From assembly GCA_046331705.1 (NCBI GenBank), contig JAXLQJ010000033.1, positions 18,032-82,031 on the forward strand: a stretch of 64,000 nucleotides of DNA, written 5' to 3'. This stretch comes from JADJOY01 sp046331705 [NCBI: bacterium] (GTDB lineage Bacteria; JADJOY01). This document shows positions 1-9,059 of this stretch, piece by piece. Positions within the stretch are counted from its first letter, which is position 1, and every line of letters starts with the position of its first letter. The position numbers and the translations under genes were made by a program. The notes beneath the pieces were generated by a model. The model made no database searches. It was given only the letters and a program-made list of their open reading frames with translations, and had not been told where the DNA came from.

Positions 1-2
1 GC

Positions 3-329
3 AAGCTGCTCTACGTGACCAACCGCGGCTGCAGCCACGTCTACGGATGCGAGAAAGGACCAGGCAGCGTCGCCGTGCTCGACCCTGGCAGCCTGCAGGT
101 GATCGCCACCTGGCCGATCCCCGAGGGCGGCAGCCCCGACATGGGGAACGTGAGCAGCGATGGGAACGAGCTCTGGCTCTCCGGGCGCTACGACGACGAG
201 GTCTACGTCATCGATACCCGCAGCGGTGCTCTCGCGCACCGCATCCCGGTGGGGCGCGGTCCGCACGGCCTCACCGTGTGGCCGCAGCCCGGACGCTACT
301 CGCTCGGGCACACCGGCAACATGCGATAG
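3..329 (+). CDS. YVTN-type beta-propeller protein, C-terminal end (5' truncated)
   Basis: Only the last 108 codons are in the window; the reading frame is already open at the left edge. The fragment begins with a LLYVTNRG strand, which is the diagnostic YVTN blade motif, and a second blade follows with DEVYVIDTRSG and a closing IPVGRGPHGLTVWP. Proteins of this family form seven-bladed propellers, are usually secreted or surface-exposed, and rarely have an assigned substrate. The protein ends in a short non-propeller tail. A 77-bp gap separates it from the next gene in the same direction. The function cannot be told from this fragment. Confidence 0.75.
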   Translation, partial: KLLYVTNRGCSHVYGCEKGPGSVAVLDPGSLQVIATWPIPEGGSPDMGNVSSDGNELWLSGRYDDEVYVIDTRSGALAHRIPVGRGPHGLTVWPQPGRYSLGHTGNMR

Positions 330-406
330 TCGGCGCCGTTCGGGCCGATCGGTCTCCGCTCGCGCACGCGATCCCGCGGCGTCGGGCGCGCGGACGTGGA
401 GGATGG

Positions 407-1468
407 ATGAGTCATCGCGTGATCCAGTGGGCGACCGGCAACGTCGGCAAGCTCGCCATCCAGGCCATCGCGCGCCATCCCGAGCTCGAGCTCGTGGGCG
501 TGTGGGTGCACGACGAGGCGAAGGTCGGCCGCGATGCCGGTGAGATCGCCGGCATCGCATCGCTCGGCGTCGCCGCGACCAACGACGTCGACGCGCTGCT
601 GGCCCTCGACGCCGACTGCGTCATGTACTGCCCGCTGCCGTGGCAGGTCGACGAGATGTGCCGCATCCTCGAGTCGCGGAAGAACGTCGTCACCACCTGC
701 GGCTATCACCATCCCTACATCCAGTTCCCCGAGGCCACCGCGGAGCTCGAGCGCGCCTGCCAGCGTGGCGGTGTGTCGCTGCACAGCTCGGGCAGCAATC
801 CCGGCGGCGTGAGCGAACGCTTTCCGCTCACGTTCAGCGGCTGGTGCAGCCGCATCGATCGGCTGGTGGTCACCGAGTACGGCGACTGCCGCCACTACGA
901 CACGCCGGGAATGATCTTCGAGGTGATGCTGTTCGGGAAGAGCGAGGCGGAGGCGCGCGCCGGCTTCATGCTGGAGATCCTGAAGCGCTGCTTCTACGAG
1001 TCGCTCGACATGGTGGCCGCGGGGCTCGGCGTGCGGATCGATCGCTACGGGTTCACGCACGACGTGGCGCTGGCGAGCGAGCCCATCGAGACCGCTGCCG
1101 GCACCATCGCCGCCGGCACCGTCGCGGCACAGCGCTTCACGTACTCCGGCATCGTCGACGGTGGCCCGCACCTCGAAACGCGCCAGGTGTGGGTGATGGA
1201 CGATCTCCCGTTCACGCGCTTCGACCGGCCGTGGGAAGGCGATCGCCTGGACGGCTGGAACATCCACATCGAGGGCGATCCGTCGTTCGACGTGAACATC
1301 GACTTCCCGGCCCACTACACCGGCCGGCAGCGCACTCGCGACGGCATGATGGCCACCGCCGTCCACTGCGTGAACGCGATCCCCGCCACCTGCCGCGCCG
1401 CGCCGGGGATCCGCACCTACCTCGATCTACCCCTGATCACCGCCTGCGCCGGCCGCGCCGGGCGGTGA
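407..1468 (+). CDS. NAD(P)-dependent oxidoreductase with DapB-like N-terminal domain
   Basis: 353 residues. The N-terminus carries a Rossmann nucleotide-binding loop (QWATGNVGKLAIQAI), and the first ~130 residues look like the dihydrodipicolinate reductase N-terminal domain. The rest resembles the family that includes 2,4-diaminopentanoate dehydrogenase and many uncharacterised proteins of actinobacteria and Binatota-like bacteria. It is therefore probably a cytoplasmic NAD(P)H-dependent dehydrogenase or amine dehydrogenase of unknown substrate. The start was chosen because GGAGG lies 4 bases upstream of the ATG; the frame extends further upstream but reads into Arg-rich low-complexity sequence. 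It ends 10 bp from the convergent end of the lipase-CHAT gene. Confidence 0.8.
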   Translation: MSHRVIQWATGNVGKLAIQAIARHPELELVGVWVHDEAKVGRDAGEIAGIASLGVAATNDVDALLALDADCVMYCPLPWQVDEMCRILESRKNVVTTCGYHHPYIQFPEATAELERACQRGGVSLHSSGSNPGGVSERFPLTFSGWCSRIDRLVVTEYGDCRHYDTPGMIFEVMLFGKSEAEARAGFMLEILKRCFYESLDMVAAGLGVRIDRYGFTHDVALASEPIETAAGTIAAGTVAAQRFTYSGIVDGGPHLETRQVWVMDDLPFTRFDRPWEGDRLDGWNIHIEGDPSFDVNIDFPAHYTGRQRTRDGMMATAVHCVNAIPATCRAAPGIRTYLDLPLITACAGRAGR

Positions 1469-1478
1469 GCAGGGCCGC

Positions 1479-4400
1479 TCACTCGCCGCCGGCGGACGCC
1501 GCCGCGAGCATCGCGTCGAACGCCGCGACCAGCGCGTGGGCATCCAGATCCGCGGGCAGCTTCTTGAGCTTCAGCAGCTTCGCGCGGCAGCGCGCGTCGA
1601 ATCGGCGCTTGTGCTCGAGCACCGCCACGCTGCGTTCGTCGTTGACGTAGAAGGGGCAGTCCTTCGCGCCAGCGGCGTGCATCGGGTCGCGGGCGGTGGC
1701 GGTGTCGAAGATCTTGGCCGCGAGCGTCGACACCAGCTCGTTTCCGATCACCTGCTCCATCACGCGCCCGCGCCGCGGGATCTCGAACCCGGCGACCGAG
1801 AACACCATCACCCGTAGCGCTTCCTCGTGACTCCACCACGCGTACCAGTCGTACCCCGCCTTCTCGTCCATGAGCCACTGGTCGGTGATGGCGACGAGGT
1901 AGTGCACGCCGATCTCGTCGGGCTTGGCCTGGAGCCGCGTGAGGAAGGCTTCGGCGTTCAGGTAGGCGCGGCCGTAGCGCTGCTTCTGGTTCCACACGCC
2001 GTACGGGGCGACCAGGTTGACGCGCTTGAGCTCGATCCGCTGCTGGGCGCGATTGAGGCGCTCGAGCAGCGCGTCGATGCCGATGAAGGAGCGCGTGAGG
2101 TCGGCGACGCCCACGCGCACACGCTCGACCGGGCGGCCGCGTGCCGCCGCGGGTGTCCCGGCGGCGCCCGGTCGCTCCGGTGCCGCGGTGGCCGCCGCCG
2201 CCGTTGGACGAGGCCTGCAGAGCCGATAGCTCGGGTCGCGTGCGTAGAGCACCGGAACGGCGGCGTCGATGAGCTCCTCTTCCACCGAGTAGCCGAGCGC
2301 GATGCGCGACTCGCGCGCCGCTTCGCCGAGCGTCGCACCCGTCGCCAGCGCCCAGTAGAAGTGCTCGGCGAATGCCACGGCCGACGGATCCAGCACGGGG
2401 TATTGATTGGCCATCACCGCCGGAATGCCGGCGTGGACCAGGGCCTGCGCGACGCCGCGATTGAGCGTCCGGTGGCTGCCTTCCGCGGTATCGCAGGCAT
2501 TCAGGAACACCAGTCGGATGCCGCGGCCGCTCAGGATCTCGCGTAGCTGCTGGATTCGGATCTCCTTCTTGATCCGGGCCTCGTTGACGAAGATGAGCGT
2601 CCCTTCGGCGGCCTTGCGGTCGAACTCGCCGTGGCCGATGAAGTGGACGATGTCGTAGCCGCGGCGCTCCTCGGCGTCGACGCCATCGCGCAGCGCGCGC
2701 GTGTCGCGGTGCTCGCGCACGGCGGCCTCGATCTTGCGGTGCAATCGGCCCGCGGTGACGTCGGTGAGGGTGTCGACGGTGACCAGCTTCGCGTCGATGA
2801 GTCGCCGAAAGCCCGCTTCGATCCGATCGCGCTCGTCTTCCGACGACAACGCCGGCGCGTCGAACGGCTGCGCGACCACGACGAGAATGCGAAGCGGATC
2901 GTGCGGGAGGATCGGCGTGAGCCGCTCGGCCGGAACCGCCGAGAGCACGTTTCGGACCAGGTGAACCTCTTCGGTCACCAGGAACTTCTTGCGATCGGGA
3001 TCGAACGCCAGCTCCCACGGCAGCGTGGCCAGCCACGGCACCGCGGAGGTGAGCACGAGATTCAGCGGGCGTTCGCGTTGCTCCGAGCGTGCGATGTCGT
3101 AGAGCCGCTTCACGCCTCCCACGAAGAGGCTCTCGAAGAGATCGACTCCCACTGCGCGCAGCTCCTCGCGCGTGGGCGTGGGGGGAATTCGCTTGGTTCG
3201 CGAATCCGGCTGATTCGTGAGGATGAGCCGGATGCGCTTGTGCATGCCGATGATGCGGTGGAAGCGCGAGCCGGGCCCGTCCCGTTCGGCATCGTCCTTC
3301 GCCAAGGTCTCCGGATCACGCGTGGCGAAGGGATCGAGCGTGCGCGCGCCGTTGTACATGGCGAGGATGCGTGCGCCCGGCTGGCCGGCTCGGCGCGCCC
3401 TCGTGCTGTCTGGCGCTGCGCCGGCAGTGGGGTCGTCGAGGATCATGAGCTGGAGCACGTCGTCGCCAGAGAAGCGGCTGGGAAAGACGGCGGCGGCCAG
3501 CGGGGTCGCGTCGCGGTCGCCGAACGCGCCCGCCTGGCGCGCATCGTCGTGTGCGCGGGGCCGCGGCGCGCGGGGCTCGCGATCGAGCCCGAGCCCGCCG
3601 CGCCGCGCGATGCGCGTGGGCAGCGGCCGATCCGGATCGAGAAGCTCGATCGACGGCTGCTTGCCCGTGAGCGTGTCGGCGAGGAACTGAGCCGTGGCGT
3701 CGTGGCGGAAGAAGTCCACGTGGCTCACGGGCTCGTCGTTCCGCGACCTCAGATTGCCTCCGGGACCGAAACAGCCGATGCGCTGGGCGGGAATCGCGCT
3801 CGACGCGCCGTCGACCCGCCAGCCGCCTTGGGTGGGCACGACCAGGTCGTTGGCGCCGTCGAAGAACCGATCGATGCCGGCGTCGAGGAGCCTCGAGAGC
3901 ACTCCACTCGTGGGCTCGTAGCTCGAGCACAGCGCCGAGTAGGCCGAGAGCGGCGGTCCCGGCGGCGCCTCGAGCGCGTGCAACGTCGCGCTGTCGCGAT
4001 CCATCACCGCGACGCCGCGCATCGCCGGGATCACGTTGGACGCGAGCCACACGATGCCGTTGGCGAGCAGCTCGGGCAGCGTGGTCCACGGGTTGTCCGG
4101 CAGCACCTCCAGCAGATTGGCGAGCAGCCCGAAGGTCTGCTCGTAGCGTCCCGGTGTGGCGAGCGGCGTGCCCGCGTTCGGCGACGCGACCAAGACCGCG
4201 CGGCCGAGCCGAAATCGCTCGGCCTTCGCGCCGAAGAGCTCCCGCCGCTCCACGGCGTGGCGCAGCACCAGGCCGCCGCGCGAGTGGGTGACGACGTCGA
4301 ACTCGCGGCCGCTCTGCGGCAGCGCATCGAGCAGGTCGTGGACGTTCTCTTCCGGCTCGTCGCTGATGGTGTAGTGGTTGAACGCGAAGATCCGGTCGCC

Positions 4401-5111
4401 GTAGAGCGGCCGCACGGACTCGAAGAAACGCGTGCGGCCAAGGGCGTCGAACGCGCCGCGCGCATTCGAGAACGTGCCGTGGAGCAAGAGGAGCGAGCGC
4501 TGGCCGCCGCCGATCTCGCCTGGCGAGGTGCGCGTGAGCTCGAGCCCCTCGGACTTCACCGCCACGTGGTGCCAGCCCGTGCTCAGGTCGCGCGCTTTCC
4601 ACAGCAACCGCTCGCCGCCCTTGGCGAGAAGCTCTCCCGCGACCCGCCGCGCGGCGTCGATGGCGGGCTCGGTGATCTTGACCACCAGGAACTTGAGCGC
4701 CGCCGACACGATGCCGCGCGACTGCCCCTCGGCCACCGGCGTCTGCACGCGAAATCGCAGGCTCGCTCCCGCGCCCCGCGCGACGCCGCGCGCGGTGCCT
4801 CGCGACGGGGACGACCCGAGCACCGGCGCGTGGAACGTGAGCGCGCCCGAGGGGTGGCGCACCGCGATCAGCGCGCTTTCGCCAGCCGCCGCGTCGACCG
4901 TGAGGTCCACGACCCGATCCGCGAGCCCACGCACTCGCGCGGCAGGCAGGACGTCGTGAACGGACTCGACACTCACGCCGTCGAGCAAGAGCCCGGTGGG
5001 AAGCGCCGGGACACCCTCGCCGGCGCCGCGTCGCACGCGACCGGACGCCGCCGCGGCGCGGGGCGAGGTGGCGGTGGCGGTCCAGGCTTCGCCGTTGAGG
5101 ATGCGCAGCAT
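1479..5111 (-). CDS. Alpha/beta-hydrolase (lipase-like) fused to CHAT caspase-like protease
   Basis: 1,210 residues, second gene of an operon with the caspase-like gene, 67 bp downstream of it. Residues ~205-470 form a lipase-type alpha/beta hydrolase: oxyanion strand LLLLHGTF, nucleophile elbow THSRGG (Ser277), possible acid in GANDLVVP and a possible His near VSHVDFF. Residues ~660-965 form a CHAT domain (caspase HetF-associated with TPRs): His827 in HFIGHGE, Cys873 in FLNACDTAEG, then the usual MANQYPVLD and ALATGATLGEA segments. After an Ala/Pro-rich linker, ~215 C-terminal residues match nothing I recognise. The start is the ATG preceded by GGAG at 6 bases. There is no signal peptide, so it is probably cytosolic. 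One idea is that proteolysis unleashes the lipase against membranes; that is inference. Confidence 0.8.
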   Translation of the reverse strand: MLRILNGEAWTATATSPRAAAASGRVRRGAGEGVPALPTGLLLDGVSVESVHDVLPAARVRGLADRVVDLTVDAAAGESALIAVRHPSGALTFHAPVLGSSPSRGTARGVARGAGASLRFRVQTPVAEGQSRGIVSAALKFLVVKITEPAIDAARRVAGELLAKGGERLLWKARDLSTGWHHVAVKSEGLELTRTSPGEIGGGQRSLLLLHGTFSNARGAFDALGRTRFFESVRPLYGDRIFAFNHYTISDEPEENVHDLLDALPQSGREFDVVTHSRGGLVLRHAVERRELFGAKAERFRLGRAVLVASPNAGTPLATPGRYEQTFGLLANLLEVLPDNPWTTLPELLANGIVWLASNVIPAMRGVAVMDRDSATLHALEAPPGPPLSAYSALCSSYEPTSGVLSRLLDAGIDRFFDGANDLVVPTQGGWRVDGASSAIPAQRIGCFGPGGNLRSRNDEPVSHVDFFRHDATAQFLADTLTGKQPSIELLDPDRPLPTRIARRGGLGLDREPRAPRPRAHDDARQAGAFGDRDATPLAAAVFPSRFSGDDVLQLMILDDPTAGAAPDSTRARRAGQPGARILAMYNGARTLDPFATRDPETLAKDDAERDGPGSRFHRIIGMHKRIRLILTNQPDSRTKRIPPTPTREELRAVGVDLFESLFVGGVKRLYDIARSEQRERPLNLVLTSAVPWLATLPWELAFDPDRKKFLVTEEVHLVRNVLSAVPAERLTPILPHDPLRILVVVAQPFDAPALSSEDERDRIEAGFRRLIDAKLVTVDTLTDVTAGRLHRKIEAAVREHRDTRALRDGVDAEERRGYDIVHFIGHGEFDRKAAEGTLIFVNEARIKKEIRIQQLREILSGRGIRLVFLNACDTAEGSHRTLNRGVAQALVHAGIPAVMANQYPVLDPSAVAFAEHFYWALATGATLGEAARESRIALGYSVEEELIDAAVPVLYARDPSYRLCRPRPTAAAATAAPERPGAAGTPAAARGRPVERVRVGVADLTRSFIGIDALLERLNRAQQRIELKRVNLVAPYGVWNQKQRYGRAYLNAEAFLTRLQAKPDEIGVHYLVAITDQWLMDEKAGYDWYAWWSHEEALRVMVFSVAGFEIPRRGRVMEQVIGNELVSTLAAKIFDTATARDPMHAAGAKDCPFYVNDERSVAVLEHKRRFDARCRAKLLKLKKLPADLDAHALVAAFDAMLAAASAGGE

Positions 5112-5178
5112 CGATGGCTCCGTTCGGTGCTGCGGCCGCCGGCCCCGCGACCGAGTCACGGCGGAGAAAGGAACGCGG

Positions 5179-5982
5179 TCAGATGGCGAACGGCTGCTGC
5201 GCTTCGAACGTCGGGCTCCGGACGCCGGCGCGATAGTAGTTCGGGGTCTGATCCGGCGGCATGCGCGCCGCGATCTGATCGCGGAAGCGCTTGTAGCTCC
5301 CCTTGAACTTCCCGCTCTTCCACACCGCGCGCAGGTTCTCGGTGAAGAGCCCGTTGCGGTCTCCGTCGCGCGAGAGCTGGTTGTCCATGCAGCCCGAGAT
5401 CAGCAACAGCGACGCCTTCACCTTGGCCTGCGCTGCCGGCGGGTTCGCCTTCTGAATGGCACGGTACGTTGCCTTGTGCGCGGCCTCCACCTTCGCGCCC
5501 ACGTTGGGTGGCATGAACTTCACCCGTGGGCCGCCGGCTAGAAACGCCGGCATCCCCCGCACCACCGTGCCGCTGTGACAGCTATCGGAGAGCACGAAGA
5601 TGCGGACCCCGGACTTGAATCGACCGAACGCGGCGAAGAGCTCGTCGTCCACGAGCTGGCGATCGAAGAGCACCCAGGTCTCGTCGCGACCGTCCTCGTC
5701 GTCGCCGTTGGTGTCGCGCACCTGACCGCCGTGGCCAGAATAGGTGAGCAGGAAGAGGTCGCCTTTCGCGAGCTTCTTCGCCGCCGCCCCGATGGCGGCG
5801 AGGACCGCCGTCGACGTCGCGTGCTCGGTCAGCAGCTTCTGGGTGGTGAAGCGGCGCTTCTTCGCGATCGCCTGCATGTCGTTCGCGTCGAGCTCGCAGG
5901 CGGTGAGCGTGCCGTCCCACCCTTCGTACTGGGCCGGATCCACTCGATTGAGACCGATGTGCAACGACATACCCTTCGCCAT
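5179..5982 (-). CDS. Caspase-family (metacaspase-like) cysteine protease
   Basis: 267 residues, essentially a bare peptidase C14 domain. The catalytic dyad is visible: His84 in LLTYSGHGGQ and Cys135 in LSDSCHSGT, each at the end of a hydrophobic strand as in metacaspases. An acidic insert (NGDDEDGRDETW) follows the His, in a place where calcium-dependent metacaspases carry acidic residues. There is no signal peptide and no adaptor domain. The ATG was chosen for a perfect AGGAGG 7 bases upstream; a second ATG lies four codons in. It is the first gene of a two-gene operon with the lipase-CHAT fusion. Bacterial caspase homologues usually cut after Arg or Lys and commonly sit in immune or cell-death modules; its target here is unknown. 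Confidence 0.85.
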   Translation of the reverse strand: MAKGMSLHIGLNRVDPAQYEGWDGTLTACELDANDMQAIAKKRRFTTQKLLTEHATSTAVLAAIGAAAKKLAKGDLFLLTYSGHGGQVRDTNGDDEDGRDETWVLFDRQLVDDELFAAFGRFKSGVRIFVLSDSCHSGTVVRGMPAFLAGGPRVKFMPPNVGAKVEAAHKATYRAIQKANPPAAQAKVKASLLLISGCMDNQLSRDGDRNGLFTENLRAVWKSGKFKGSYKRFRDQIAARMPPDQTPNYYRAGVRSPTFEAQQPFAI

Positions 5983-6039
5983 GGTGGCGCCTCCTGGTTC
6001 GCGCGATTCGTGGATATCGAAAGCTCGGGATCTCGAAAC

Positions 6040-6068
6040 CACTTAGGCCAGCTCCTGGCCGGAGTCAA
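6040..6068 (-). promoter_or_regulatory. Candidate promoter with operator dyad for the caspase/lipase-CHAT operon
   Basis: Read on the minus strand: TTGACT (6068-6063), a 17-bp spacer, then TAAGTG (6045-6040), about 60 bases before the caspase ATG. The -35 box is good and the -10 box is weak. The spacer contains a perfect inverted repeat, GGCCAG-N3-CTGGCC (6046-6060), placed where a bound dimer would block polymerase. The boxes and dyad are visible in the sequence; promoter activity and repressor binding are inferred. Confidence 0.4.
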
Positions 6069-6179
6069 TTCACGGGACGTACGCGTGGAGCGCGACTCGG
6101 CCGCGCTCTCGACTCGCGGCCCGATTGCGAGCGATCCTCCTCGGCTCCGCCTCAGCTCGGCCCGAGGACCTCGACACCC

Positions 6180-7763
6180 ATGAAGCTCGACCAAGAAGCC
6201 GCCCGCCGTCGCACCTTCGCGATCATCTCGCACCCGGACGCCGGCAAGACCACGCTCACCGAGAAGCTCCTGCTCTACGCCAACGCCATCGAGCTCGCGG
6301 GCTCGGTGCGGGCGCGGAACGCGCCGCGCCACGCCATCTCCGACTGGATGAAGATGGAGAAGGAGCGCGGCATCTCCGTCACGTCCTCGGTGCTGCAATT
6401 CGAGTACGACGGTCGCGCGCTCAATCTGCTGGACACGCCCGGTCACGCGGACTTCTCCGAGGACACCTTCCGCGTGCTCGCCGCCGTGGACTCGGCGGTG
6501 ATGCTGATGGACCACGTGAAGGGTGTCGAGCCGCGCACCTTGAAGCTCTTCGAGGTGTGCCGGATGCGGCGTCTGCCGGTGGTCACGTTCATGAACAAGC
6601 TCGACCGCGAGGGCATGGAACCCTTCGAGCTCCTCGACGACGTGAGCACCAAGCTCGACCTGAAGGTGGCGCCGCTCACCTGGCCGATCGGCATGGGTCG
6701 CGACTTTCGCGGGGTGGTCGACATCCACTCACGCGAGGTCACCCTCTACGACGCGGCCCACCATGGCAGCCGCGTGCTCGCGGCCAAGCGCATGCCGTGG
6801 GCCGAGGCGGAGCCCTTCGTCGGCGAGACGCACTATCGCCGGGTGAGCGAGGAGCTCGAGCTCCTGCTTCACGCCGGCGAGGCCTACACCACCGAGGGCT
6901 TTCTCGGCGGCGAGGTGAGCCCGGTTTTCTGGGGCTCCGCGGTCACCAACTTCGGCGTCGATCGCTTGCTGTCGTTCGTCTCCGAGCACGCCGCGGCGCC
7001 CGGTCCGCGCGCCACCGAGGATGGCGAGACCATCGCGCCCGACGACCAGCGCATGAGCGGATTCGTGTTCAAGATCCAGGCGAACATGAACCCCAAGCAC
7101 CGCGACCGCATCGCCTTCGTGCGGATCGTGAGCGGGCACTTCGAGCGCGGCATGGACGTGACCGTCGGGCGCTCGGGCGAGACGCTCCGGCTCTCGAAGC
7201 CGCACAGCTTCCTCGCCGACGAGCGTTCGATCGTGGACGAGGCGTGGCCCGGCGACATCGTGGGCGTCTTCGATCCCGGCAAGCTGCGGGTCGGCGACAC
7301 CATCGCCGAAGGCCGCCGCATCCGCTTCGGCGAGATCCCGAGCTTCGCGCCCGAGCACATCGCGCGGCTCTCCATCAAGACCTCGATGAAGCGCAAGGCG
7401 CTCGACGCGGGCCTCGATCAGCTCAGCCAGGAAGGCGTGATCCAGCTCTTCTTCAAGAGCCGCGAGGACCGCCGCAGCCCGATCCTGGGCGCCGTCGGTT
7501 TGCTGCAGTTCGAGGTGCTGAAGGAACGGCTCAAGAACGAATACGACGTCGACGCGCAGATCGAGCTCCTGCCCGGACGGCTGGCGCGGTGGGTGAGCGG
7601 CAGCCCCGCGGCGCTCGCCTGGCTCGAGGATCGCTCCGACAACTACACGATGCTCGAGGACCGCCACGGCCACCCCGTGGTGCTGGTCAACTCGCCCTTC
7701 CACCTCGACTACGCCCGCCGCAACGCCCCCACGATCGAGCTCCACGAGATCGAGCCGAAGTAG
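6180..7763 (+). CDS. prfC: Peptide chain release factor 3 (RF3)
   Basis: 527 residues, the expected RF3 length (E. coli RF3 has 529). It is a translational GTPase that recycles RF1 and RF2 from the ribosome after termination. All G motifs are visible: P-loop HPDAGKTT near residue 18, switch II DTPGHADFSEDT, and NKLD as G4. The characteristic RF3 segments MKMEKERGISVTSS and RSPILGAVGLLQFEV are also present. The ATG has only a weak upstream GAGG. It is divergent from the caspase operon across a 197-bp gap and convergent with the GT2 gene. A housekeeping gene, and a strong assignment. Confidence 0.95.
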   Translation: MKLDQEAARRRTFAIISHPDAGKTTLTEKLLLYANAIELAGSVRARNAPRHAISDWMKMEKERGISVTSSVLQFEYDGRALNLLDTPGHADFSEDTFRVLAAVDSAVMLMDHVKGVEPRTLKLFEVCRMRRLPVVTFMNKLDREGMEPFELLDDVSTKLDLKVAPLTWPIGMGRDFRGVVDIHSREVTLYDAAHHGSRVLAAKRMPWAEAEPFVGETHYRRVSEELELLLHAGEAYTTEGFLGGEVSPVFWGSAVTNFGVDRLLSFVSEHAAAPGPRATEDGETIAPDDQRMSGFVFKIQANMNPKHRDRIAFVRIVSGHFERGMDVTVGRSGETLRLSKPHSFLADERSIVDEAWPGDIVGVFDPGKLRVGDTIAEGRRIRFGEIPSFAPEHIARLSIKTSMKRKALDAGLDQLSQEGVIQLFFKSREDRRSPILGAVGLLQFEVLKERLKNEYDVDAQIELLPGRLARWVSGSPAALAWLEDRSDNYTMLEDRHGHPVVLVNSPFHLDYARRNAPTIELHEIEPK

Positions 7764-7837
7764 TCTCGGGCCGTGGCCACGAGCGTGCTTGCAGCGGAGG
7801 CCGCTCGATCGCGTGGAGCACGCCCAGCAGCGCGACG

Positions 7838-9040
7838 TCAGGGATGCGCCAGCTCGCCCTCGCCCGCGGTGCCGTAGGTGCGGCCTTTCCAGCTCACGCC
7901 CTTTCCGCTCGCGGCGCGCAGCGTCGAGTTGAGCAGGATGCCGGCGGTGATGCAGGCGGCCACGGGCGTGAGCCAGGCGAGCGAATCGTCGAGCTTGAAG
8001 ACGTCGAGCAAGAGCCGGCGGATGGTGAGGGCGGCCAGGATGTACGCGCCGCCGAGCGCCGCAACGCCGAACCACGGCGAGGCGCTCACCGGCCAGCTCC
8101 AGCCGAAGACCGACACCAGCGGCAAGATCCACGGCAGCACGAAGATCGCGAGCAGCGCCGCGGCACCGAGTGCCGCGACGAAGACGTTCCCGCCGACCGC
8201 GACGTGGAAGTTCTTCGACCAGCCGTTCCAGAGCTCGCGCAGACTTCGATACATGCGCAGCTGCGCCAGCTCGACACCCTGGGCATAGACGAGATTGCGC
8301 TTGGCGGCCTTGATCGCCTGCGCGAGCGCCAGGTCTTCGATCACCTCGCCCTTGATCTTGGCGTGGCCGCCGATGGCGTCGTACGCGACGCGGCGAAAGA
8401 GCATGAAGGGCCCGTTGCCCGACGCCGCCGCGTGATTCGGATCGTTGAGCTCCTTGGCGGGGAAGACCATCAGGATCACGTTCACGATGAACGGCATCAC
8501 CACCCGTTCCCAGAAGCTCACGTTCACCATCTCGGGCACGATCGTGAAGAGATCGGCCCGGCGCTCGACGGCGAGCGCCGCGGCGCGCACCAGCGCATCG
8601 GGCAAGAGCCGCACGTCGACGTCGACGAACAGGATCCACTCGCCACCGGCGGCACGCGCGCCCACGTCGAGGGCGTGGTTCTTGCCCATCCAGCCCGCGG
8701 GGAGCACGTCGTTTCGCAGCACGCGCAAGCGCGCGTCGGCGGCGGCCAGCCGCGCGAGGATGGCGGGCGTCGCGTCGGTCGAGCCGTCGTCGACCACCAG
8801 CACCTCGAGCCCGGGGTAATCCTGCGCCAGGATCGAACGCACGCAGTCCTCGACGTCGCGCTCCTCGTCGCGCACCGGCAGCACGACGCTCAGCCGCGGT
8901 AACGGCGCGCGTTCGACGTCGGCGGCGCGCGGCGGCACGGGCAACGCGCGCAGATTCCGCACGATCCAGAAGAACGCGGCCATCAGCGCGGCCAGCGCCA
9001 CGGCCTCGAGCACGAAGGCGGCCTGCGCCACGGATTCCAC
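7838..9040 (-). CDS. Membrane glycosyltransferase family 2 (HpnB/CrtQ-like)
   Basis: 400 residues. One N-terminal transmembrane helix (about 8-27) precedes a GT-A domain: LSVVLPVRDEE, nucleotide-binding VVDDGSTD, metal-binding DVDVRLL, and the family signature GWMGKNHAL. Further conserved positions are the IEDLALA acidic motif and a WxxxxSKN segment before three or four C-terminal helices (~285-375). This layout is typical of hopanoid-associated HpnB and carotenoid CrtQ-type enzymes, which glycosylate lipids at the inner membrane face. It lies 19 bp downstream of a UGT-type glycosyltransferase, so both probably act in one glycolipid pathway. No hopanoid or carotenoid genes are nearby, so the acceptor is unknown. 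Confidence 0.8.
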   Translation of the reverse strand: MESVAQAAFVLEAVALAALMAAFFWIVRNLRALPVPPRAADVERAPLPRLSVVLPVRDEERDVEDCVRSILAQDYPGLEVLVVDDGSTDATPAILARLAAADARLRVLRNDVLPAGWMGKNHALDVGARAAGGEWILFVDVDVRLLPDALVRAAALAVERRADLFTIVPEMVNVSFWERVVMPFIVNVILMVFPAKELNDPNHAAASGNGPFMLFRRVAYDAIGGHAKIKGEVIEDLALAQAIKAAKRNLVYAQGVELAQLRMYRSLRELWNGWSKNFHVAVGGNVFVAALGAAALLAIFVLPWILPLVSVFGWSWPVSASPWFGVAALGGAYILAALTIRRLLLDVFKLDDSLAWLTPVAACITAGILLNSTLRAASGKGVSWKGRTYGTAGEGELAHP

Positions 9041-9059
9041 TCGTTCGAGCCGCGCGGCG

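Noticed and set aside
2631-5306. Open frame of ~890 codons on the plus strand, antisense to the lipase-CHAT gene
   Set aside because: Arg/Glu/Ala-rich low-complexity product with no motif; the opposite strand holds two intact catalytic domains. Long antisense frames are expected at this GC content.
6125-8902. Plus-strand frame of ~925 codons over prfC and the GT2 gene
   Set aside because: Alternate frame of prfC followed by antisense of the GT2 gene; no domain, Arg-rich.
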